NCBI RefSeq assembly: GCF_030295765.1
Contig: NZ_AP027292.1
Span: 2,542,001-2,606,000 of the forward strand
Direction of reading: 5' to 3'
DNA: 64,000 nucleotides
From: Neptuniibacter halophilus
GTDB taxonomy: Bacteria; Pseudomonadota; Gammaproteobacteria; Pseudomonadales; Balneatricaceae
Shown: piece by piece, positions 8,653 through 17,075 of the stretch
Layout of the letters: each line of letters begins with the position of its first letter
How positions within the stretch are numbered: the first letter of the stretch is position 1
Notes under the pieces: generated by a model
Database searches by the model: none
Told to the model about the DNA's origin: nothing
The model's input: the letters and a program-made list of their open reading frames with translations, nothing else
Program-made: the position numbers and the translations under genes

Positions 8653-9720
8653 TTATTCGCCCTTAGATGCGGCAACGGTTTCGGCAGGCTTTTGCTGACT
8701 GCCGTCCGTAAAGATCGGGGTCACCGGCATGCCCGGGAACAGTTTGATCTGGCCTGCGGTAATCAGCACCTGACCTGCGCTCAGGCCTTCGCTGATCTGA
8801 ACGACGCCGGGACGACGCTGGCCCAGTTTGACCGGATTCATCGCCACCTTGCCCTCTTCAACCGTCATCACGAAGAAGCTGCCATCCTGCGGTACGATCG
8901 CCTGCTCAGGAATGACCACACTCTCTTGCTGTTCGATCAGGATCTCCGCCTTAGCGAACAGTCCGGGCCGCAGTCGACCCTCTGTATTCGGGATCGTGGC
9001 TCGTACTTCGATGTTATGTGCGTTCTGATCAGAGCTGGGGGAAACCGCCATAATGGTGCCGCTGAGGGGCTCACCCGGCAGGGCGTCAACCTGAACGCGG
9101 ATTTCACGGCCCGGACGCAGCTCGGCGAGGTAGATTTCCGGTACCCGGAAGTTCATTTTCATGCGGCTGAGATCGGTCAGTTCAACCAGATCTTCGCCCT
9201 GATTAACATAGTCGCCGGGGCTGACCAGTCGCAATCCGGTGTAACCGCTGAAAGGCGCTTTAATTGTCATCTTATCGAGCCGGGTCTGCGCCAGTGCTTC
9301 CTGCGCCTGATTCACCCGTAACTGAGCCAGACTGCTGTCTCGTTCCTGCTCGGAACCGACGCGCTTCTTCAACAGGCTGCGGGCCCGTTCATAGTCTGTG
9401 CGGCTGAGCTGCACCCGTGCCCGGGCTTCCTGCAGTTCAGCGCGGTAGATAGCGCTGTCGAGCTGGAACAGGGTGTCGCCCTGTTTAACCTGCTCGCCTT
9501 CGCTGAAGAGAATTTTTTCGATGCGTCCGCTCTGTTCTGGGCGCAACATGATCGACTCATTAGCGCGAAGGGTACCCACCGCGGCGATGGTACGGTCCAG
9601 AATCTGGCTCTTTACAGTAATAACTTCGGCAGGCAGGCCCTGAGCCCGGGCAGGTGATACAGCAAAAACCGAAAGGGATGCCAGCATCACGGCGAGATAA
9701 GTACTTCTTAGCGCACGCAT
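8653..9720 (-). CDS. RND periplasmic adaptor (membrane fusion protein)
   Basis: A 355-aa HlyD/MexA-type adaptor that bridges pump and channel. I place the start at the ATG at 9720, which gives MRALRSTYLAVMLASL, a normal signal peptide cut near ARA. The longer frame to 9792 runs through the promoter and would add a poly-Ile stretch. Visible are the lipoyl half (IMLRPEQSGRIEKILFSEGE), the coiled-coil hairpin (about residues 90-140) and the second lipoyl half (TIKAPFSGYTGLRLVSPGDYV). It is the first gene of the efflux operon. A Fur-box-like sequence lies just upstream. Confidence 0.92.
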   Translation of the reverse strand: MRALRSTYLAVMLASLSVFAVSPARAQGLPAEVITVKSQILDRTIAAVGTLRANESIMLRPEQSGRIEKILFSEGEQVKQGDTLFQLDSAIYRAELQEARARVQLSRTDYERARSLLKKRVGSEQERDSSLAQLRVNQAQEALAQTRLDKMTIKAPFSGYTGLRLVSPGDYVNQGEDLVELTDLSRMKMNFRVPEIYLAELRPGREIRVQVDALPGEPLSGTIMAVSPSSDQNAHNIEVRATIPNTEGRLRPGLFAKAEILIEQQESVVIPEQAIVPQDGSFFVMTVEEGKVAMNPVKLGQRRPGVVQISEGLSAGQVLITAGQIKLFPGMPVTPIFTDGSQQKPAETVAASKGE

Positions 9721-9735
9721 CGTGTTTACTCGAAT

Positions 9736-9772
9736 GATAATGATAATTATAAAAGGGGAAAGATATTGTAAA
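9736..9772 (-). promoter_or_regulatory. Efflux-operon promoter with Fur-box-like operator
   Basis: On the minus strand, TTTACA (9772-9767) and TATAAT (9751-9746) form a sigma-70-like promoter with a 15-bp spacer. It lies upstream of the adaptor start. On the plus strand, GATAATGATAAT (9736-9747) plus the next bases match the classic 19-bp Fur consensus at about 15 of 19 positions and overlap the -10. Iron-dependent repression of the pump is inferred. Confidence 0.55.
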
Positions 9773-9869
9773 CTGAACGGTGTACTTAGCAACGGCTTAT
9801 TATGTCAAGAAATGCAACAATCTGTTGAGAAATAGCGCTGCTACAGGAAGTCTGCGGGGGTTGGGCGAT

Positions 9870-10796
9870 TCAGGCTTCGCTGTCGTCGCCTTTAAGGTTA
9901 CGCTGCTCGGTTTGCATCTCGTCCAGAATCCAGTCGCGAAAAGCCTGCATGCTTTCGGTCAGCGGGCGGCTCTTCTGGTAGACCAGATAGAAGGCTTTCT
10001 GAGTGTTCAGGGTAATGTCCAGCGGGCATATCAGTTGTCCGTATTCCAGTTCGCGCACCGCCAGTCCCCGGTCGGCCAGCGCAATGCCCAGCCCCTCCAT
10101 CGCCGCTCCAAGTGCCAGCGAGGTGTTAGAAAAGGTCATATTGCGTGCGGTGTCGATCCGGCTGACGCCCTCCTGACGGAGCAGGGATTTCCATTCGGTA
10201 TCGCGTTTAGATACATGAATCAGGGTGTATTTCAGCAGATCCTCTGCGGTTTTTATGTCCGGTTTGCCTTCAAGTAGTTTAGGGCTGCAGACCGGCACGG
10301 AGTGGACGTTACGCAGATGGTGGGTATGCAGATCCGGCCAGTTTCCATCGCCGAAGAACACGGCCATATCCATATCGCTGTAGCGAAAATCGATCTGGCT
10401 CATGGATGCCGTGAGGCGCAGCTCTACTTCAGGGTTATGGTTCTGGAAATGGTTAATGCGCGGAACCAGCCAGCGGGTCAGGAAGGCCGGCGCTACGCTC
10501 AGGTTGACCACGCCGCTGTTTGGTGTGGTCATTAACCGCCGGGTGGCATCGTCAATTTCATCCAGCGCTGTCTGGACCGATATCAGGTAGCGCTCGCCGG
10601 GGGCGGTCAGTTCAACCCGGCGCTTGATCCGTTCGAACAACTGGACACCCAAAAATTCCTCAAGCCCCTTGATCTGATGGCTGACCGCAGAAGGGGTCAC
10701 AAACAGTTCATCTGCGGCTTTATTAAAACTGCGCAGACGGGCGGCCGCTTCAAAACTGCGCAGCGCATTAAGTGGGGGCAGGCGTCGGATGGTCAT
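9870..10796 (-). CDS. LysR-family transcriptional regulator, GcvA-like
   Basis: A 308-aa LTTR. The N-terminal winged HTH (about residues 7-65) reads PPLNALRSFEAAARLRSFNKAADEL and continues TPSAVSHQIKGLEEFLGVQLF; this is the GcvA subgroup pattern. A linker helix and a periplasmic-binding-like effector domain follow (residues 95-295). It lies 149 bp upstream of the efflux operon on the same strand, so it may regulate that operon, but this is inference. LTTRs are often autoregulated from an upstream divergent region, here 10797-11026. The effector is unknown. Confidence 0.9.
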   Translation of the reverse strand: MTIRRLPPLNALRSFEAAARLRSFNKAADELFVTPSAVSHQIKGLEEFLGVQLFERIKRRVELTAPGERYLISVQTALDEIDDATRRLMTTPNSGVVNLSVAPAFLTRWLVPRINHFQNHNPEVELRLTASMSQIDFRYSDMDMAVFFGDGNWPDLHTHHLRNVHSVPVCSPKLLEGKPDIKTAEDLLKYTLIHVSKRDTEWKSLLRQEGVSRIDTARNMTFSNTSLALGAAMEGLGIALADRGLAVRELEYGQLICPLDITLNTQKAFYLVYQKSRPLTESMQAFRDWILDEMQTEQRNLKGDDSEA

Positions 10797-10921
10797 TCTC
10801 CTGACATTGATTAGATAAATTCATCTTTTAAGTGAAAAACAGTCGTTTGTGCAACTGCTGCATAGACTTTAGTATACGCCTTATCGTTAATCAACAAATG
10901 ATTGATTTCACAGAATTTACC

Positions 10922-10940
10922 GATAGTTAGCTTAACTATC
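10922..10940. promoter_or_regulatory. Perfect 8-bp inverted repeat, possible operator
   Basis: GATAGTTA (10922-10929) and TAACTATC (10933-10940) are separated by GCT. It sits in the 230-bp region between the divergent LysR gene and the small gene at 11027. It is a candidate binding site for the LysR protein or another dimeric regulator. Confidence 0.4.
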
Positions 10941-11026
10941 AGCCTTCTTTGGATCGTTGATCTGTTTGTTCGAGTGGCGGGACTTCTTTTTTGTTTTAGT
11001 TTTTGTTGATTTTAATTGGTGTGTGA

Positions 11027-11221
11027 ATGAACGAAGAACGGTTTGATGATGTGCGTCTTGATGCCTTCGGAAATGTAGATACTGCTTACTATATCGCGCA
11101 GGCTAAGCAGCAGCGTGGCGAGGTGTTTGCAGCGATCTTCCGGGGTCTGGTGAAAGCCGTCAAGTCTCCATTATCTGCCTTCAGCTTTGTTCGTCAGGTT
11201 CGCCCTGCATACAGCAACTAA
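11027..11221 (+). CDS. Small conserved protein, RSP_7527-like
   Basis: A 64-aa protein: an acidic N-terminus, then FGNVDTAYYIAQAKQQRGEVF, then a hydrophobic or amphipathic C-terminal part. The pattern (VD-x-YY-hydrophobic-x-A-x-x-x-R) resembles the small RSP_7527-type proteins, whose function is unknown. It is followed at once by a strong terminator, which supports a real single-gene transcript. The ATG has no clear Shine-Dalgarno. It could be an amphipathic membrane-associated peptide. Confidence 0.65.
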   Translation: MNEERFDDVRLDAFGNVDTAYYIAQAKQQRGEVFAAIFRGLVKAVKSPLSAFSFVRQVRPAYSN

Positions 11222-11250
11222 TCCTCGACTTTGTAACATCCTGTTATTTT

Positions 11251-11275
11251 GCCCGCTCCCTGAGCGGGCTTTTTT
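11251..11275 (+). terminator. Terminator of the small gene
   Basis: GCCCGCTC (11251-11258) pairs with GAGCGGGC (11262-11269) through a CCT loop and is followed by six T residues. Confidence 0.9.
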
Positions 11276-11290
11276 ATGTCTGCAGGAAGC

Positions 11291-11752
11291 TCAGGCCGAG
11301 GGTTTGAGGGCTTTGCGAACATAGAGAGTCTTCTTAACCCGGGCGATCAGGGTCTGGTCGCTGTCATAGAGCAATACTTCGAACTCCGGCAGGTACTTTT
11401 CGCCGTTGGCGGTCTGCCTTCGGATCTCATCGATCTGCTGCTGGCTGAGGCTGATTCGGGCGGTGAGGGGCTTGCGTGTGGCTTTAATATAGTCGATCTC
11501 GGCAGCCTGATCCCAGACCCGGTAGTCCTTGCCGAGCCTGTTCATCAGCATCAGCATGAGGTGGGGATCGATCATGGAGTAGATGCTGCCGCCAAAATGG
11601 GTGCCAACCGCGTTTCGGTTGTACCAGCGAACCTTGAGGCTGACCACCGCCTCACTCCAGTCACTACTGATCTGTTTCACCCGTATGCCTGCGCCGAGGT
11701 AGGGCGGATAGAGGTTAAGCAGGCGTTTCATGGTATTGGCTGAGAGGTTCAT
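11291..11752 (-). CDS. DUF4442 hotdog-fold protein (thioesterase-like)
   Basis: A 153-aa protein of the DUF4442 family, which adopts the hotdog fold of acyl-CoA thioesterases such as PaaI. Family marks are NLYPPYLGAGIRV, the central HFGGSIYSMIDPHLMLML helix (the hotdog sausage helix) and the YIKATRKPLTARI strand. The substrate is unknown; acyl-CoA hydrolysis is the likely chemistry. An upstream GTG at 11764 is an alternative start; I chose the ATG. The gene follows dsbB by about 95 bp on the same strand and may share its transcript. Confidence 0.82.
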   Translation of the reverse strand: MNLSANTMKRLLNLYPPYLGAGIRVKQISSDWSEAVVSLKVRWYNRNAVGTHFGGSIYSMIDPHLMLMLMNRLGKDYRVWDQAAEIDYIKATRKPLTARISLSQQQIDEIRRQTANGEKYLPEFEVLLYDSDQTLIARVKKTLYVRKALKPSA

Positions 11753-11849
11753 AAGATGCTGCACGTTTGTTTATTCAGGAAGCAACATCATTACCTCTGC
11801 AGCCTGAACTGTCAGTGACAGATCAGGCTGTTATTGCTGGCGATATCGA

Positions 11850-12356
11850 TCAGTGGCGGCGGAATTGTAAAGCCGAAAACAGAAGGCTGGCGATACAAAG
11901 CGCAACGGAGAAGGCGACCAGACCCTCTGCCATCGTAATCCGGAACAGTAATTCCGGGGTATATCCGCAGGGTTCCCATGGCTCAAAAACAGCGGGCAGC
12001 CAACTGTCCAGAGCAAACCAGTCCGGCAGGCCGCTATCCATGCTGCAGCTATCAATGACCCAGCCACGTTCCACGGCGAGGGTCTGCCAGGATCGCTCCA
12101 GCAGGCCGATCCCGGTGACCAGCGTCAGCAGATGAGTTAGCTTGCTCAGGCCGGAATGCTTACGTCCGAACAGGCCGGGAATTGCGACCAGCAGCAGGCC
12201 GAAGATCCAGATCCGGATATGGATACAGAGTACACAGGGGCCGTAATCCAGTACGTACTGATAATAAAGGGCAATGGCTTCCATTCCTGCAGCCAGCAGA
12301 ATCAGTGTCAACCAGTACCAGGCTGACCGGCTCAGACAGGTGAGTTTATCCAGCAT
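11850..12356 (-). CDS. dsbB: Disulfide bond formation protein DsbB
   Basis: A 168-aa four-helix inner-membrane protein that reoxidises DsbA and passes electrons to quinones. The two redox Cys pairs are at the same positions as in E. coli: Cys41/Cys44 (GPCVLC) and Cys104/Cys130 (DSCSM, EPCGY). The Arg after the first pair (CIHIR) and the C-terminal ITMAEGL helix fit the family. No dsbA is nearby. A short gap separates it from the terminator that ends the aminotransferase gene. Confidence 0.92.
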   Translation of the reverse strand: MLDKLTCLSRSAWYWLTLILLAAGMEAIALYYQYVLDYGPCVLCIHIRIWIFGLLLVAIPGLFGRKHSGLSKLTHLLTLVTGIGLLERSWQTLAVERGWVIDSCSMDSGLPDWFALDSWLPAVFEPWEPCGYTPELLFRITMAEGLVAFSVALCIASLLFSALQFRRH

Positions 12357-12422
12357 TAAATGCTCTCCATGAAATGAGGGTATCCCTCTGATTACTGAAT
12401 TGGAGTCAGGTTCCTTCAGTTG

Positions 12423-12454
12423 AAAAAAAACCGGGCAGGAGGCCCGGTTTTTTT
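12423..12454 (-). terminator. Bidirectional-looking terminator after the aminotransferase
   Basis: ACCGGGC (12430-12436) pairs with GCCCGGT (12442-12448). An A run is on the left and a T run on the right, so it works on either strand. It ends the leftward aminotransferase gene. Confidence 0.85.
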
Positions 12455-12467
12455 CGCTGCTGGAAGA

Positions 12468-13655
12468 TTAGCCTTCCAGTGCGTTGCGAATCCGGCCCAG
12501 AGCGTCTTCCAGCACTTCCATGCTGGTTGCAAAGGAGAGACGCATGTTGCCCGGTGCACCGAATGCGGAGCCGGGAACCAGTGCTACGCCCGCTTCGTTA
12601 AGCAGGAACTCCGCCAGTTCGATATCATCGCTGAAGCGCGGGTCGTTATCGATCGCTTCCTGGAAGCTCGGGAACGCGTAGAAGGTACCGTCAGCCGGGA
12701 TGCAGTTCACCCCCTTAATGCTGTTCAGGGTCTCAACTACGTACTCATGGCGTGCTTTGAACGCGACAACCATTTCAGCGACGCAATCCTGAGAGTTTTC
12801 CAGTGCCGCCTGCGCCGCCACCTGAGCAATAGAGGTCGGGTTGGAGGTGCTCTGAGACTGGATCTTCTTCATTGCGCCGATTAACTGCGCAGGACCTGCG
12901 GCATAGCCGATACGCCATCCGGTCATGGAGTAGGCTTTGGAGACACCGTTGAGAACGATCGTACGTTCATACAGTTCCGGGCAGGCGTTGAGAATGTTGA
13001 CGAACGGTGCATCGTTAAAACGGATGTGCTCGTACATGTCGTCAGTCGCTACCAGTATCTGAGGGTGCTGCTGCAGTACTTCAGCCAGCGCTTTCAGTTC
13101 ATCCAGTGTGTAAGCAACGCCAGTCGGGTTAGACGGGCTGTTCAGCACGACCAGACGGGTTTTATCGGTGATCGCTGCCTGCAATTGAGCGGCAGTCATC
13201 TTGAAGCGCTGTTCCTGCGTAGTGCTGACAATCACCGGAGTGGCATCAGCCATCTTGACCATGTCCGGGTAGGATACCCAGTAAGGTGCCGGGATGATCA
13301 CTTCATCGCCTTCGTTCAGCAGGGCCAGAGACAGGTTAAAGAAGCTCTGTTTACCGCCGCAGGAAACCAGAATCTGGTTCGCTTCGTAGTCCAGACCGTT
13401 ATCGGTCTTGAACTTGCTGATAATTGCTTTCTTTAATGCCGGCGTGCCATCTACAGCGGTGTATTTGGTGAAACCTTCGTTTAGCGCCTGGATGGCAGCC
13501 TGTTTGATGTGATCCGGAGTATCAAAGTCGGGCTCGCCAGCACCCAGGCCAATAATGTTCTTACCTGCCGCGCGCAGTTCTGCCGCACGGTTAGTTACCG
13601 CCAGCGTTGGAGAAGGTTTGATGTTGTTAACGCGGTCTGAAAGTTGAACGTTCAA
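12468..13655 (-). CDS. Aspartate-type PLP aminotransferase (class I)
   Basis: A 395-aa class I/II aminotransferase close to prokaryotic (Ib) aspartate aminotransferases. Visible are GLGAGEPDFDTPDHIKQAA at the N-terminus, NSPSNPTGVAY, and the PLP-binding Lys in NGVSKAYSMTGWRIGYAAGP near residue 237. LSFATSM near the C-terminus holds the carboxylate-binding region in which RLSF carries the Arg. I set the start at TTG 13655 because GAGGAA lies 7 nt upstream and it gives the usual family start (MNVQLSDRVNNIKPSPT). The longer ATG frame adds 79 residues with no family match. The likely reaction is aspartate plus 2-oxoglutarate to oxaloacetate plus glutamate. Confidence 0.9.
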   Translation of the reverse strand: MNVQLSDRVNNIKPSPTLAVTNRAAELRAAGKNIIGLGAGEPDFDTPDHIKQAAIQALNEGFTKYTAVDGTPALKKAIISKFKTDNGLDYEANQILVSCGGKQSFFNLSLALLNEGDEVIIPAPYWVSYPDMVKMADATPVIVSTTQEQRFKMTAAQLQAAITDKTRLVVLNSPSNPTGVAYTLDELKALAEVLQQHPQILVATDDMYEHIRFNDAPFVNILNACPELYERTIVLNGVSKAYSMTGWRIGYAAGPAQLIGAMKKIQSQSTSNPTSIAQVAAQAALENSQDCVAEMVVAFKARHEYVVETLNSIKGVNCIPADGTFYAFPSFQEAIDNDPRFSDDIELAEFLLNEAGVALVPGSAFGAPGNMRLSFATSMEVLEDALGRIRNALEG

Positions 13656-14047
13656 GCCTAAGTTCCTCGATTTAGCAGATCCGCAAGCGGCGGATCGCGA
13701 CATTAAATCAGCAGAAAAGCCTGTTTTGCTCAGAGTTGGCAGGGCTTTTCCAAACCTGACAATGATACAGCAAAGAAATGCCCGCATGAATCCTGTTTCG
13801 AGCAAAAGTTGCCTTTTATGATCAATAAATTGCCTATTGGAAACTTTTTGTCGGATCAGCCCTGACAGCCTGCGATTAAACCCGCTCCGCACACTGGCTT
13901 CTGTGATGATTCACGATCAGGTAAGTCCTGTGCAGTCATATTGAGGTCATGTAAAAAGCAGCGCCGCGGGTTTGCGTGGTTTCGGCAGCAGGTCAAATTC
14001 CCCGTGACTGGGTTATAATGGCGGTTTTTCTCCGGTTTGGATGGGTT
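13656..14047. other. Intergenic region between divergent aminotransferase and uvrB genes
   Basis: This 392-bp stretch holds no convincing gene. It contains a good -10 hexamer for uvrB (TATAAT, 14014-14019) with only a weak -35 about 17-18 bp upstream. I looked for a LexA box (CTGT-N8-ACAG) for uvrB and found only CTGT-N8-ACGA near 13902, which I do not accept. Confidence 0.5.
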
Positions 14048-16069
14048 ATGAAAGAGCGCTTTAAGGTTCACTCTCCGTTCTCCCCTGCAGGTGATCAGCC
14101 GCAGGCGATTCGTGAGCTGGTAGAGGGTATAGAATCCGGTCTGGCGGCCCAGACGCTGCTCGGCGTTACCGGTTCGGGTAAGACCTTTACCGTGGCTAAT
14201 GTGATTGCTCAGGTGCAGCGCCCGACCATTATTATGGCGCACAACAAAACACTGGCTGCCCAGCTTTACGGTGAGTTTAAAGAGTTCTTCCCGAATAACG
14301 CCGTGGAATACTTCGTTTCCTACTATGACTATTACCAGCCGGAAGCTTACGTTCCCTCCTCTGATACCTTTATCGAGAAGGATGCTTCGATAAACGATCA
14401 TATTGAACAGATGCGTCTGTCAGCGACCAAGGCGCTGCTGGAACGGGAAGATGCGATTATCGTGGCCACCGTTTCTGCCATCTATGGTCTGGGTGATCCT
14501 AAGTCCTATCTGGGCATGATGCTGCACGTTGATCGTGGCGATATTATCGATCAGCGCGGGATTTTGCGCCGCCTGGCGGAACTGCAGTACACCCGTAATG
14601 ATGTGGAACTGCATCGTGGTACTTACCGGGTGCGCGGCGATGTGATCGATATATTCCCGGCGGAGTCCGAGAAAGAGGCGATCCGCTTAGAACTGTTTGA
14701 TGAAGAGATCGAAGAGATCAGTAGCTTTGATCCGCTGACCGGTGAAGTCCTGAAACGAATGCCCCGGGCAAGCATCTACCCTAAAACTCACTACGTAACC
14801 CCCCGGGAAACCCTGCTGCAGGCGGTGGAAAAAATTAAGGATGAGCTGCATGGCCGACTGCAGCAACTGCGCGAAAACAACAAACTGGTTGAGGCGCAGC
14901 GTCTGGAGCAACGCACCCTGTACGATATGGAGATGATCATGGAGCTGGGTTACTGCTCCGGGATCGAGAACTACTCCCGTTATCTTTCCGGGCGCCAGCC
15001 GGGAGAGGCACCGCCAACCCTGTTCGAGTATCTGCCGGATAATGCCCTGCTGGTGATCGATGAATCCCATGTCACGGTGCCGCAGATCGGCGCCATGTAT
15101 CGTGGTGACCGTTCGCGTAAGGAAACGCTGGTGGAGTATGGCTTCCGTCTGCCGTCGGCGCTGGATAACCGGCCGATGAAGTTTGAGGAGTGGGAGCGGG
15201 AATCGCCGCAGATGATTTTTGTCTCGGCCACCCCGAGCCGTTACGAAGCGGAAAATCAACAGCAGGTGGTGGAGCAGGTAGTTCGGCCGACGGGTCTGGT
15301 TGACCCGGTGGTGGAGGTGCGCCCTGCGACGACTCAGGTGGATGATCTGCTGTCTGAAATTCAGAAAACTGTGGCGAAAAAAGAGCGCGTGGTGGTCACT
15401 GTGCTGACCAAGCGAATGGCTGAAGATCTGACCGAGTATCTGGATGAGCATGGCGTTCGGGTACGTTACCTGCATTCGGATATTGATACGGTAGAGCGGG
15501 TAGAGATTATCCGTGATCTGCGTATCGGTGAATTTGATGTGCTGGTGGGGATCAACCTGTTGCGTGAGGGGATCGATATGCCGGAGGTGTCTCTGGTGGC
15601 GATTCTGGATGCGGATAAAGAGGGCTTCCTGCGTTCAGATACCTCGATGATCCAGACCATCGGCCGGGCCGCGCGAAATGTGAACGGTAAGGCTATCCTT
15701 TATGCAGACCGGGTGACCGGGTCGATGCAGCGGGCGATGGATGAAACCGAAAGGCGCCGGCGTAAGCAGATCGAGTTTAATGAGGCTAACGGCATTGTGC
15801 CGAAGGGCATCAGTAAGTCGGTGGCGGATATTATGGAAGGTGCCAGCACCATTCCGGGCCGTAAGGCGAATAAGAGCAGCCGTAAGGTGGCTGAACCGGC
15901 TACAGAGTATCAGACCGATCCGGCGCAGATGTCGGCCAAAGAGCTGGCTCGCCTGATGACTCAGATGGAAGACAAAATGTACGAAGCGGCCAAAAATCTG
16001 GAATTTGAACAGGCGGCGAAATACCGGGATGAGCTGGAGAGTCTGAAACAGCACAGTTTTATTAACTAG
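14048..16069 (+). CDS. uvrB: Excinuclease ABC subunit B
   Basis: The 673-aa UvrB helicase-like subunit of nucleotide excision repair. It takes the damaged site from UvrA and presents it to UvrC. Walker A is GVTGSGKT at residues 39-46, the damage-binding beta-hairpin is [20 protein letters not shown] (about residues 92-111), and the DESH box is near residue 337. Helicase motifs V-VI include [20 protein letters not shown], and a C-terminal UVR domain ([14 protein letters not shown]) binds UvrC. I chose ATG 14048 ([11 protein letters not shown]); the longer frame adds 24 residues unlike UvrB. Full family length. Confidence 0.97.
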   Translation: MKERFKVHSPFSPAGDQPQAIRELVEGIESGLAAQTLLGVTGSGKTFTVANVIAQVQRPTIIMAHNKTLAAQLYGEFKEFFPNNAVEYFVSYYDYYQPEAYVPSSDTFIEKDASINDHIEQMRLSATKALLEREDAIIVATVSAIYGLGDPKSYLGMMLHVDRGDIIDQRGILRRLAELQYTRNDVELHRGTYRVRGDVIDIFPAESEKEAIRLELFDEEIEEISSFDPLTGEVLKRMPRASIYPKTHYVTPRETLLQAVEKIKDELHGRLQQLRENNKLVEAQRLEQRTLYDMEMIMELGYCSGIENYSRYLSGRQPGEAPPTLFEYLPDNALLVIDESHVTVPQIGAMYRGDRSRKETLVEYGFRLPSALDNRPMKFEEWERESPQMIFVSATPSRYEAENQQQVVEQVVRPTGLVDPVVEVRPATTQVDDLLSEIQKTVAKKERVVVTVLTKRMAEDLTEYLDEHGVRVRYLHSDIDTVERVEIIRDLRIGEFDVLVGINLLREGIDMPEVSLVAILDADKEGFLRSDTSMIQTIGRAARNVNGKAILYADRVTGSMQRAMDETERRRRKQIEFNEANGIVPKGISKSVADIMEGASTIPGRKANKSSRKVAEPATEYQTDPAQMSAKELARLMTQMEDKMYEAAKNLEFEQAAKYRDELESLKQHSFIN

Positions 16070-16101
16070 TGAGGCCCGCAGGGGGCTCTGGAGTCAGTTG
16101 A

Positions 16102-16893
16102 GTGTTAAACCGATGGTTATGCCTGTTGACCCTGATGATACCCGTGGGGTTACAGGCCGCGGAACAGGCGGGTAAGGTCGTGCTCAGTGTAGGTAAAAAC
16201 ACTGCGCAACTGGATGCGCAGCCGCCACGCGCGTTGAAGCGCAACGGCCCGGTTTATGTGCGAGACCAGATCAGCACCGGCGAGCGTGGTCAGTTGCAGT
16301 TGCGTCTGAGCGATGGTTCCCGGGTGTCTCTGGAAAACAATACCCTGTTTACCCTTGAGCAGCACCGTTATCCGGAGGATAGCCCGCAGCAGGGGCGTGC
16401 GGTTTATCAACTGATTAAGGGTGGTTTACGCACCATCACCGGGGCGATCAGCGCAGCGGAGCCGGATAATTACGCACTCAAGACACCGATCGCGACGATC
16501 GGTGTGCGCGGTACCCATTACAGTCTGTTCTTCTGCGACCAGAGTTGTTCTGAGAGCAGTGGTCGTCCGCGCGGACTCTGGGGGCAGGTGCTGGAAGGCA
16601 CCATCGTTGTTAAGGTTGCGGAGCATCAGAGCGATGTGCCGGCAGGCAAACATTTCTTTCTTGAAGCCGGCCAGCGTCAGCCTCTGATTCAGTCTGAGTC
16701 GTTTACCGCTGAACAGTTGCAGTCCCGGACTGCGGTACTGGATACAGTGCCCGACGCTGCGCTGCCGGATCTTGACCGCCAGCCGCTGTCACTGGAGCAG
16801 GAAGTACAGCGGATTACTATCGACCCCGATCTGAAAATGGATCGTGTGCCGGCACAGACAAGTCCGCTGGATGCCAGCCCGAACAACTATTAG
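16102..16893 (+). CDS. Exported FecR-domain protein, first copy
   Basis: A 263-aa protein with a signal peptide (ending GLQA) and a single FecR domain at about residues 35-185: LSDGSRVSLENNTLFTL, then TPIATIGVRGTHYSLFF. A CDQSC pair follows, and the C-terminal tail is Pro/Asp-rich. This is the free-standing FecR domain, not the FecI-linked antisigma type, since no sigma factor or TonB receptor is nearby. The GTG start has TGGAG 8 nt upstream. It is probably periplasmic or cell-wall-facing. It pairs with the second FecR protein at 18386 around the Slam-like barrel gene. Confidence 0.82.
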   Translation: MLNRWLCLLTLMIPVGLQAAEQAGKVVLSVGKNTAQLDAQPPRALKRNGPVYVRDQISTGERGQLQLRLSDGSRVSLENNTLFTLEQHRYPEDSPQQGRAVYQLIKGGLRTITGAISAAEPDNYALKTPIATIGVRGTHYSLFFCDQSCSESSGRPRGLWGQVLEGTIVVKVAEHQSDVPAGKHFFLEAGQRQPLIQSESFTAEQLQSRTAVLDTVPDAALPDLDRQPLSLEQEVQRITIDPDLKMDRVPAQTSPLDASPNNY

Positions 16894-16933
16894 CCGACGG
16901 CTGGCGCTGCTATCACAGTAAGCTCTGTTGCGG

Positions 16934-16962
16934 TTGACCGATCAGGGAATAATCGTTTTAAA
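16934..16962 (+). promoter_or_regulatory. Candidate sigma-70 promoter for the Slam-like/FecR pair
   Basis: TTGACC (16934-16939) and TTTAAA (16957-16962) are spaced by 17 bp. They lie 114 bp upstream of the TTG start at 17076. Confidence 0.4.
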
Positions 16963-17075
16963 CGCCACCTAATTCCCCTTTTAGGCGTAAGGGCTAAGTT
17001 CTGGATTGGCAGTTCAGCAAAAGGCTGTTAAGTTGCATTAATCAGGACTGAGGAATATGTACAAGGGGAGTTGCA

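Noticed and set aside
13895-13920. Possible LexA box upstream of uvrB
   Set aside because: CTGT-N8-ACGA lacks the right half-site, and it is too far upstream of the -10 to be convincing.
14687-15475. 262-residue minus-strand frame inside uvrB
   Set aside because: Antisense to uvrB and very rich in His/Gln/Arg, as expected from a complement of its codons.
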